14,100 nt of DNA, from assembly GCA_002762735.1 (NCBI GenBank), contig PCVV01000035.1, forward strand, positions 350 through 14,449. The letters are read 5' to 3'. This stretch comes from Candidatus Pacearchaeota archaeon CG11_big_fil_rev_8_21_14_0_20_30_13. Lineage in GTDB: Archaea; Nanobdellota; Nanobdellia; Pacearchaeales; GW2011-AR1. Made by a program: the position numbers and the translations under genes. Each line of letters begins with the position of its first letter. Position 1 is the stretch's first letter. The notes beneath the pieces were generated by a model. The model did not search any database, had not been told where the DNA came from, and saw nothing but the letters and a program-made list of their open reading frames with translations. Below, piece by piece: positions 8,885 through 14,100 of this stretch.

Positions 8885-8906
8885 ATTCTTTCTTTTATAA
8901 CTACAA

Positions 8907-8914
8907 TTTTTAAA
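8907..8914 (+). promoter_or_regulatory. TATA box of the rtcB stub
   Basis: TTTTTAAA, with exactly 21 nt between its last base and ATG 8936. Archaeal transcription starts about 25 nt after the box centre, which puts +1 at the ATG, so the transcript would be leaderless. Three other starts in the window share this spacing. Confidence 0.7.
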
Positions 8915-8935
8915 CTTCTTTTAACTTTATTTATT

Positions 8936-9124
8936 ATGAAAAATAGAAATATTATTGAAAAAGAAGAAGGGATGAATGTTCCTGGCGTAGTGTATGCTTC
9001 TAAAAAAATTTTCAATGAGATTAAAGGGGACAAAACTATTGAACAAGTAAAAAATGTTGCAAAACTGCCTGGAATAGTCGGAGAATCGATCGCGCTTCCT
9101 GATAAACATAAGGTTTTTAAATAA
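8936..9124 (+). pseudogene. rtcB: N-terminal fragment of a divergent rtcB
   Basis: A 62-codon ORF. Residues 12-58 align with residues 21-64 of the complete RtcB downstream at about 20 identities of 47 (shared: MNVPG, EQ(V/I)(K/R)NVA(K/Q)LPGI, and the PD-x-H position). The alignment stops at His58, where a whole RtcB continues into x-GYGFPIGG; here the sequence becomes KVFK and a stop. Everything needed for catalysis (metal-binding Asp/Cys and all four His) is missing, so it cannot be a ligase. It retains a good TATA box and start and may still be expressed. The low identity to the neighbour argues against a recent tandem duplication. Most likely it is the remnant of an older or imported rtcB cut by the endonuclease gene that follows immediately. 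Confidence 0.75.
9114..9121 (+). promoter_or_regulatory. TATA box of the homing-endonuclease gene
   Basis: TTTTTAAA, 21 nt before ATG 9143, the same spacing as three other starts here. It overlaps the last codons and stop of the rtcB stub, so the stub's abnormal tail (VFK-stop) is in effect the promoter of the inserted gene. This marks the left edge of the inserted cassette near 9105-9113. Confidence 0.65.
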
Positions 9125-9142
9125 AATTTTGTTGATTAGTTT

Positions 9143-10024
9143 ATGAAGTTTGATGATGATTTATCAATTATCCATTCTTATCTTTGTGCTGATGGATATT
9201 TTATTAAAAATCCCCCTAAGCAAAAGAAGAAATATTATTATATTGGCTTTAGAAATACTAACTTAATTTTGTTGAAAGATTTTCAAAAGCGATTTAAAAG
9301 ATATTTTAGAATTAGTCCAAGACTGAGGGAAGGAGAAAGATGTACAGTTCAGAACAAGAAAATTTATGAGGGTCTAACAAAGTCTTTTGGAAGTTTTTAT
9401 TCTTATTGGTGAAATATGCCCATTTTGAATTCTAATTTATCTAAAAAATGGATAAGAGCTTTTTTTGATTGTGAAGGTTGGGTTTATTGCAAGACTCATC
9501 AAAATAGATCAATTGGGCTTGATAGTGTTAATGAGAAAGGAATAGATCAGATAATAAATTCCTTAAATAAATTTGGAATAAAAGTCAAAAAAAGGAAAAT
9601 TAAAAATAGAAATATTTTTAGAATATTAATTTATGGAAAAGATAATTTGGTTAAATTCAAAAAAGAAGTTGGATTCTTTCATCCAGACAAAAAAAAGAAG
9701 TTAAATAAAACAATAGAAGATTATGTTAAAACTCTTTGGTCTTTTCCTAAGGGGAAATTAAAACGTAAAAGATTTGTTCGTGATTTATTAATCCAAAAAA
9801 TTAGAATTAAAAAACCATTATATTTAAGAATAATTTCAAAAGAAAAGCAAAATCTAGAGGAGGTTAAAAAATCGTTATTTAATTATTATAATATTCTTTC
9901 CAAGATAAAAAAGCAAAAAAATGGTAGAGGGTTTATTTACTATGAAATATCAATAAATAAAAGAGACTATGTTGAAAAATTAATTAAAGAAAAGATTGTA
10001 TCAGATTTTATAAAAAGGAAATAA
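9143..10024 (+). pseudogene. Two-motif LAGLIDADG homing endonuclease, interrupted by one in-frame TGA
   Basis: A single reading frame of 293 codons broken only by TGA at 9410-9412. The first part (89 aa) carries LAGLIDADG motif 1 (IIHSYLCADGYF, acidic Asp17); the second (202 aa from ATG 9416) carries motif 2 (WIRAFFDCEGWV, Glu111 in joined numbering) and the Lys-rich DNA-binding C-terminus. This is the layout of single-chain LAGLIDADG enzymes, which cut a long DNA site and drive copying of their own gene. The TGA falls where relatives, as I recall them, have a conserved Trp before MP (SYW-stop-NMP), so a TGG to TGA change is the simple reading. ATG 9416 lies 3 nt after the stop, so restart could yield two separate halves. 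It has its own TATA box and ends 1 nt before rtcB. There are no extein or intein splice blocks, so it is free-standing and inserted into an rtcB stub. Confidence 0.8.
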
Positions 10025-10025
10025 A

Positions 10026-12854
10026 ATGAAAAAAGAAGATCTTAAAAAAATTGGGGAAAATATTTATGAAATTGCAAAATCTGGAAATATGAATGTTCCC
10101 GGGAGAATTTTTATTTCAGAAAGGATGATTGTGGAGGATAATGCTTCGGAGCAAATTAGAAACGTGGCACAATTACCCGGAATTTTAAAATATTCTATAG
10201 GGTTAACGGATATGCACGTCGGTTATGGTTTCCCAATAGGAGGTGTTGCAGCCTTTGATTTAAAGAAAGGAGTCATTTCCCCTGGGGGAGTGGGTTATGA
10301 TATTAATTGCTTAACTGGAGATTCAAAAATTTTAACAGAATTTGGTCAATCAATTCCAATTAAGGATTTTGAAAAACATGCCCACAAAATAAATATTGAA
10401 CAAAATGGAATGGTTCTGAATCAAATAGAATTTCTAACAAGACTTCCAACATTGAATTTTAAAAATAAAAAAATTGAAAATAAAAAAATTGAATTTTTTA
10501 TGTCAAAAGAAGCAAACGAAATTTATGAAATAAAACTTAACTCAGGATTGAGAATAAAAGCAACAAAAGAACATCCCTTTTTAACAAAAGAAGGAATGAA
10601 GTCTATTTTTGATTTAAAAGATAGGGAAAACCTTGCTGTTAATTTATTTGAAGGAATAAAAGAAAGCGAGATAATCGATAAAAAACAGGCGATTTCATTA
10701 AAACTTTTAGGGTATATGTTTGGAGATGGTTGTTTATACGAATCGAAAAAGAAAATTTATGGGGCAATTTATGGTACAAAAGAAGATTTGAAAGTTATAA
10801 AAAATGATCTTAAAGAGATAAATGTCAATTCAAATATTTACTCAAGAAAAAGAGACCACGAAATAAAAACAAAATATGAAATTGTAAAATTTAACACCAC
10901 AAATTACGAGCTTCATATTCATTCAAAGGAATTTAAAGAATCTTTAAAAAAGATGGGAATGCCACTTGGAAATAAAACAAGACAAAAAATTAATATTCCT
11001 GATTGGATTAAAAATTCAAATAGAATAGTTAAAAGACTCTTTTTAGCGGGTTTTTTTGGTGCGGAACTCTCGTCTCCAAAAGCAAGTTCTAAAACATGTT
11101 TTTATTGTCCAACAATAGATCAAAATAAAATAGAAAGATTAAAAGAAAATGCAAGGGAGTTTCTTATTGAGATTTCCCTTCTTTTGGAAGAATTTGATAT
11201 AAAAAATACCAGAATTACTGAAACAGAGGATTATAAAAATAAATATGGGGAGAAAACAATGAGGTTTAGATTAATGGTTTCCAGCGAAGAAGAAATGTTA
11301 AAGTTATGGAGGAATGTCGGTTTTGAATATAATTTGAAAAGACAAAAGCTTGCAAATATTGCAGCACTTTATCTTTTGTTAAAGAAGAAAGAAAATGAGA
11401 AAAGAAATAAACTTGCATCCAAAGTAAAAGAATATAAGAAAAAAGGATTTTCTTTAAAAGAGGTTCAAAAAATTTTCTTAAATCAGATTAATAAAAGGTT
11501 TATTGAAAGACATTACTATGAAAATTCTGGACAAAGAATAAATCTAGATTTTATTAGCTTTAATGAATTTTTAATTGAAAAATTAAATGAAATTAAAAAA
11601 TATGGGACAATTTTCGATTCAATAAAAAATATAAAAAAGCTTCCGGGAAAACACAAAGTTTATGATTTTAATCTGGAGGAGAACCATAATTTTGTGGCAA
11701 ATGGGTTTATTGTTTCAAATTGTGGAGTTCTTTTACTCAAGACAAACTTAACTTCTAAAGATTTAATTGGCAAAGAAAAAATGCTTGCTGATGCTTTAGA
11801 GAAGAAAATACCGTCGGGGGTTGGAAGGGGAAGCCCATTTCAAGTAAGTTACAAAGAGTTTGATCAAATTTTGGAAAAGGGATCGCAATATTTAGTTGAG
11901 AAAGGATATGGCATGAAAGAAGATTATCTCTTTTGTGAAGAAGAGGGTTGCATGAAAGAGGCAGATGCTTCTCTTGTTTCAGATCGAGCAAAAAAAAGAG
12001 GAATAGGGCAATTGGGAACAATTGGAGCTGGAAATCATTTTTTAGATGTTTTAGAAGTTGAAAAAATTTTTGATAAAAAAATAGCAGAAGTTTTTGGGCT
12101 AAAGAAAAATCAAATTGTTATTTTAGTTCATTGTGGTTCTAGAGGATTAGGACATCAAGTTGCTTCTGATTACATAAAAAAAATGGAAGATGAGTATGGA
12201 ATTAAAAACTTTCCAGATAGAGAACTTATTTGTGCACCAATAAATTCAAAACTTGGAAAGGAATATTTTTCTGCAATGAGCGCGGCTGCAAATTTTGCAT
12301 TTGCAAATAAACAAATTATAATTCATTGGTTAAGGGAAGAATTTATCAATCATTTTCCAAAATCAAAAATTGAGGTTCTGTATCAAGTTTGTCATAATAT
12401 TGCAAAATTTGAAGAGTATGTTATCGACGGTAAAAAAACAAAAGTTTGTGTTCATAGGAAAGGTGCAACTAGAAGTTTTGGTCCAGGAAGAATTGAAATT
12501 CCAAAGGAATATAGAAAAGTTGGCCAACCAGTTTTGATTCCTGGTTCTATGGGGACAGCGTCGTATGTTTTAGTTGGAACAAAAAAATCTGAAAAGTTAA
12601 CTTTTGGTTCATCAGTTCATGGAGCCGGAAGAGTTATGTCGAGAACAGAAGCTGTGAAAACAATCAAAGGAGAAAATACAAAAAAAAGATTAATCTCTCA
12701 GAATATAATTTTGAGATCAGGAAGTGATCAGTTAATTGTCGAGGAATCTCCAGAGGTTTACAAAAATATTGATGAAGTCGTAGACATTGTAGAAAATTTA
12801 GGAATTTCAAAAAAGGTTGCAAAATTAAAACTAAAAATTGTTTTAATAGGTTAG
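10026..12854 (+). CDS. rtcB: RtcB, 3'-phosphate RNA ligase (tRNA-splicing ligase), intein-containing precursor
   Basis: GTP- and Mn2+-dependent ligase joining RNA 2',3'-cyclic phosphate or 3'-phosphate ends to 5'-OH ends, in tRNA splicing and RNA repair. The precursor is 942 aa; removing the intein (residues 95-565) leaves 471 aa, close to the usual ~480. Visible landmarks: DMHVGYGFPIGG (62-73), GGVGYDIN with metal-ligand Asp92, Cys95 restored as Cys566 after splicing, GAGNHF (Asn670/His671), LVHCGSRG (His702), VCHNIA (His790), and SVHGAGR with His865, the residue guanylylated in RtcB. All ligands are present, so the spliced enzyme should be active. The ATG lies 1 nt after the endonuclease frame; AAGGA 8 nt upstream may serve as ribosome binding site. 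No box with the local 21-nt spacing precedes it, so it may rely on the upstream gene's promoter. Partner: archease at 8471-8884. Confidence 0.95.
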   Translation: MKKEDLKKIGENIYEIAKSGNMNVPGRIFISERMIVEDNASEQIRNVAQLPGILKYSIGLTDMHVGYGFPIGGVAAFDLKKGVISPGGVGYDINCLTGDSKILTEFGQSIPIKDFEKHAHKINIEQNGMVLNQIEFLTRLPTLNFKNKKIENKKIEFFMSKEANEIYEIKLNSGLRIKATKEHPFLTKEGMKSIFDLKDRENLAVNLFEGIKESEIIDKKQAISLKLLGYMFGDGCLYESKKKIYGAIYGTKEDLKVIKNDLKEINVNSNIYSRKRDHEIKTKYEIVKFNTTNYELHIHSKEFKESLKKMGMPLGNKTRQKINIPDWIKNSNRIVKRLFLAGFFGAELSSPKASSKTCFYCPTIDQNKIERLKENAREFLIEISLLLEEFDIKNTRITETEDYKNKYGEKTMRFRLMVSSEEEMLKLWRNVGFEYNLKRQKLANIAALYLLLKKKENEKRNKLASKVKEYKKKGFSLKEVQKIFLNQINKRFIERHYYENSGQRINLDFISFNEFLIEKLNEIKKYGTIFDSIKNIKKLPGKHKVYDFNLEENHNFVANGFIVSNCGVLLLKTNLTSKDLIGKEKMLADALEKKIPSGVGRGSPFQVSYKEFDQILEKGSQYLVEKGYGMKEDYLFCEEEGCMKEADASLVSDRAKKRGIGQLGTIGAGNHFLDVLEVEKIFDKKIAEVFGLKKNQIVILVHCGSRGLGHQVASDYIKKMEDEYGIKNFPDRELICAPINSKLGKEYFSAMSAAANFAFANKQIIIHWLREEFINHFPKSKIEVLYQVCHNIAKFEEYVIDGKKTKVCVHRKGATRSFGPGRIEIPKEYRKVGQPVLIPGSMGTASYVLVGTKKSEKLTFGSSVHGAGRVMSRTEAVKTIKGENTKKRLISQNIILRSGSDQLIVEESPEVYKNIDEVVDIVENLGISKKVAKLKLKIVLIG
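10308..11720 (+). mobile_element. RtcB intein with LAGLIDADG endonuclease domain
   Basis: In-frame protein intron of 471 residues lying exactly between GYDIN and the next extein residue Cys566. Splicing blocks: Cys1 in CLTGDSKIL; block B with T-K-E-H (precursor Thr180/His183); block F KHKVYDFNLEENHNF; terminal FIVSN before Cys+1. The usual penultimate His is Ser here, a change known in several working inteins. The endonuclease core has motif 1 LLGYMFGDG (Asp234) and motif 2 FLAGFFGAEL (Glu347), both with an acidic residue, so it may still cut. A Lys-rich helical segment (about 455-480) follows, perhaps DNA-binding. Insertion directly before the metal-binding Cys is the known RtcB intein site (for example in Pyrococcus). 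The ligase is inactive until splicing. Confidence 0.95.
10464..10493 (+). repeat. 15-bp tandem duplication within the intein
   Basis: Two perfect adjacent copies of a 15-base unit, encoding NKKIE twice between the N-terminal splicing block and block B. It looks like a replication-slippage event in an A-rich stretch; the frame is kept. Confidence 0.9.
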
Positions 12855-12881
12855 CCTTCCAATCCTTCAATTATAAGAATG

Positions 12882-12889
12882 TTTATAAA
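12882..12889 (+). promoter_or_regulatory. TATA box of the AbrB-nucleotidyltransferase gene
   Basis: TTTATAAA, exactly 21 nt before ATG 12911. An earlier in-frame ATG at 12899 lies only 9 nt after the box, upstream of the expected transcription start, so the box decides the start codon in favour of 12911. Confidence 0.75.
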
Positions 12890-12910
12890 GTTTAAACAAT
12901 GTATAAACAT

Positions 12911-13660
12911 ATGGAAATAATAAAGAATACTTCAAAATGGGGGAACGGTGCAGGAGTTGTGCTTCCTCGTAATTGGGTAGGAAAACAAGTAAAAATAATT
13001 TTGATAGATAGGACTGAAAAAATAAAAGAGGAAGTTTTAGACATTTTAAAAGAAGATTTGGAAGAGATAATGGGAATTTATCTTGTCGGAAGTTATTCGA
13101 GAGGAGAAGAGGAAATTTCATCAGATATAGATATAATTGCAATTTCAAATGGTTTAAAAAAAGAAATTTCTTCCGGAAAATATAATGTTTCAATTTATCC
13201 AATAAATTCCGTAAAACAAACTTTGAATATAAATCCAATTCTTATTTATCCCAGAATTCTTGAAGCAAAGACAATTTTAAATAATTCTCTTTTGTATGAA
13301 TTGAAAAAATCAAAATTGGGTTCAAATAAAGTTTATAGGGATGAAACAAAGAGAATCATAAAAATAAATGAAGGAGTAATAAATCTTTCTGATAAAAAGA
13401 AAATTTCAGATTCAGTTATTTATTCTTTAATTCTCAGGTTAAGGGGGATTCTTTTAATAAAAAAAATGGATGAAAAAAAGGTTTTAACAAATAAAGATTT
13501 TTTGAAATTTCTTAGTAAATTTCTCGGGGACAAAGTTTCTGGGATGATGGATTCTTATAAAAGAATTAAAAATAATCTTCCAGAAAAAGAGATTATTGAT
13601 GTTGGAATTGCAAAAGATTTGCTCAACCTTCTAAAGGAAGAACTTAAAAATGTCAAATAA
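12911..13660 (+). CDS. AbrB/SpoVT-type domain fused to a nucleotidyltransferase
   Basis: A 249-aa protein from ATG 12911. Residues about 1-35 form a SpoVT/AbrB-like swapped-hairpin segment (KWGNGAGVVLPRNWVGKQVKIIL), a fold used in DNA-binding antitoxins. It is followed by a minimal nucleotidyltransferase domain (about 38-125) with the signature GSYSRGE, then SDID (Asp72 and Asp74 as metal ligands). The third carboxylate usual in the fold is not obvious (YNVSIYP), so activity is uncertain. The rest (about 130-249) is helical and unassigned. The architecture occurs in archaea and may act as a self-regulating toxin or antitoxin-like enzyme, or in RNA/protein nucleotidylation; the substrate is unknown. 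Its stop overlaps the next small gene by 11 nt. An alternative start at 12899 adds MYKH. Confidence 0.8.
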   Translation: MEIIKNTSKWGNGAGVVLPRNWVGKQVKIILIDRTEKIKEEVLDILKEDLEEIMGIYLVGSYSRGEEEISSDIDIIAISNGLKKEISSGKYNVSIYPINSVKQTLNINPILIYPRILEAKTILNNSLLYELKKSKLGSNKVYRDETKRIIKINEGVINLSDKKKISDSVIYSLILRLRGILLIKKMDEKKVLTNKDFLKFLSKFLGDKVSGMMDSYKRIKNNLPEKEIIDVGIAKDLLNLLKEELKNVK

Positions 13661-13826
13661 AAAAAGAATAAAAAAAGGAATTGATTCCTTAGAAAAGCAA
13701 ATAAAAATTCATGAGGAGAAAAGGAAAATTGCCAAAGAAGAAGGGGAGATTGAGCTTGAAGATTATTACAATCGTGAAATTAAATCCTTGAAAAAAGCAA
13801 AAGAGAAAAGAGAAAAAAAAATCTGA
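13650..13826 (+). CDS. Small highly charged coiled-coil protein, overlapping the nucleotidyltransferase
   Basis: A 58-residue ORF, ATG 13650 to TGA 13824-13826, starting 11 nt inside the preceding gene in another frame. It is almost wholly helical and dominated by K/E/R, with a heptad-like I/L pattern (ISLEKQI-type spacing), DYYN in the middle and a Lys-rich end. It contains no Cys, Trp or membrane segment. I do not recognise a family. The overlap implies translational coupling, so it is probably a partner or regulator of the nucleotidyltransferase, as small proteins beside such enzymes often are. It is the only gene in the window that ends at TGA apart from the broken endonuclease frame. A chance ORF is possible but less likely given the placement. 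Confidence 0.6.
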   Translation: MSNKKRIKKGIDSLEKQIKIHEEKRKIAKEEGEIELEDYYNREIKSLKKAKEKREKKI

Positions 13827-13841
13827 AATTTTTGGACGAAA

Positions 13842-13869
13842 TTTTTTGTTTTAATAGGTTAGTTTTTTT
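13842..13869 (+). terminator. T-rich stretch, probable transcription terminator
   Basis: Runs of six and seven T (13842-13847 and 13863-13869), with more T between, lie 15 nt after the small gene's stop and ahead of the next promoter. Archaeal RNA polymerase terminates on such T tracts without a hairpin. I see no strong stem. Confidence 0.45.
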
Positions 13870-13888
13870 ATATTTCCGAAGCAAAATA

Positions 13889-13896
13889 TTTATAAA
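13889..13896 (+). promoter_or_regulatory. TATA box of the 13918 gene
   Basis: TTTATAAA preceded by a purine-rich GAAGCAAAA segment that could serve as BRE. It lies exactly 21 nt before ATG 13918, which predicts a leaderless transcript. Confidence 0.75.
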
Positions 13897-13917
13897 AACA
13901 ATTTACTTACAAAGTCA

Positions 13918-14100
13918 ATGAAAAAAGGGCGTGCATTTATTTTTTTAGGATTATTTATTTTTGTTGTTGTAGCTTTTTCATCTTCTATTAATTTTGTTAG
14001 CGCTGGAGATTGTAGTTATTATGAAGATCCTAATTCTGTTTGTTCTGTTACAGATGATGGGACTCAATGTGTAGTTGTATATGCAACAAATGGTATAAAT
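13918..14100 (+). CDS. Secreted protein, N-terminal part only
   Basis: Open from ATG 13918 to the end of the window, 61 codons without a stop. The N-terminus is a clear Sec signal peptide: KKGR, a hydrophobic core (about residues 6-20), then SINFVSA with likely cleavage before Gly30. The start of the mature part is DCSYYEDP with Cys32, Cys42 and Cys51 spaced 10 and 9 residues apart, suggesting a small disulfide-bonded or repeat domain. Too little is visible to name a family. A good TATA box at the local standard spacing supports the start. Confidence 0.75.
   Translation, partial: MKKGRAFIFLGLFIFVVVAFSSSINFVSAGDCSYYEDPNSVCSVTDDGTQCVVVYATNGIN

Noticed and set aside
9410..9412. TGA read as tryptophan or selenocysteine
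   Set aside because: Trp in intact genes is TGG throughout, the small gene at 13650 ends naturally at TGA, and no Sec element is visible; a nonsense mutation is simpler.
10008..10015. TTTATAAA as the rtcB promoter
   Set aside because: It is only 10 nt from the ATG, and no start codon lies where its transcript would begin.
9105..10025. Endonuclease region as a self-splicing intron or an intein within rtcB
   Set aside because: No intein splicing blocks are present, stops separate it from the stub, and the rtcB sequence does not resume at the break point after it but restarts from its own ATG.
11755..12021. Minus-strand open frame inside rtcB (also similar ones at 7956-8207, 8306-8497, 8927-9109 and 12664-12870)
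   Set aside because: All lie opposite clearly coding plus-strand sequence with recognised motifs and show no family features.
12899..12910. Upstream ATG as start of the AbrB-nucleotidyltransferase
   Set aside because: It lies only 9 nt after the TATA box, before the expected transcription start; ATG 12911 fits the 21-nt spacing seen at three other genes.
12867..13238. 123-codon open frame on the minus strand opposite the nucleotidyltransferase gene
   Set aside because: Its translation is a low-complexity L/F/K-rich shadow of a well-supported plus-strand gene, and it would run through that gene's promoter and conserved motifs.

Overview
The window is visibly AT-rich and every gene I can support lies on the + strand. 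It looks like an archaeal chromosome segment, most likely from a small-genome DPANN-type lineage of the Woesearchaeota/Pacearchaeota kind. That placement is an inference from gene content and style, not from a marker gene. The archaeal signs are archease beside the RNA ligase RtcB, TATA boxes set for leaderless transcripts, paired TadB/TadC (ArlJ-like) platform proteins with pilin-like partners, an AbrB-nucleotidyltransferase fusion, and an intein in RtcB.

Layout: (1) 24-4874 encodes a giant secreted subtilisin-family (S8) protease. It has a prodomain, a catalytic domain interrupted by a roughly 325-residue propeller-like insert, Ig-like domains and a second, FG-GAP/VCBS-type propeller. (2) 5012-8884 is a tight run: a small coiled-coil protein, two single-domain T2SSF platform proteins, two short proteins with one N-terminal membrane helix that resemble pilins, and archease, whose start lies inside the preceding gene. 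(3) 8936-12854 is an rtcB region hit at least twice by mobile elements. It holds a 62-codon stub of a divergent rtcB, a LAGLIDADG homing-endonuclease gene with its own TATA box and one in-frame stop, and then a complete rtcB split by a 471-residue intein exactly before its metal-binding cysteine. (4) 12911-13826 encodes an AbrB-type domain fused to a nucleotidyltransferase, overlapping a 58-residue coiled-coil protein. (5) A secreted protein starts at 13918 and runs off the window.

How the parts fit: archease is the known activating partner of RtcB, so the end of region 2 and region 3 form one RNA-ligation (tRNA splicing/repair) unit, although archease is arranged as the last gene of the pilus-like run. 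The two platform proteins and two pilin-like proteins probably belong to a type IV pilus-like or secretion assembly whose ATPase is not in the window. Four start codons (8936, 9143, 12911, 13918) lie exactly 21 nt after a TTT(A/T)TAAA box. This gives a consistent promoter rule, supports leaderless mRNAs, fixes one start codon, and shows that the homing-endonuclease gene has its own promoter while the intact rtcB does not appear to.

The most unusual points are the propeller inserted between the catalytic Asp and His of the protease, and the stub / homing endonuclease / intein-bearing rtcB arrangement. No tRNA, rRNA, CRISPR array or insertion sequence was recognised.
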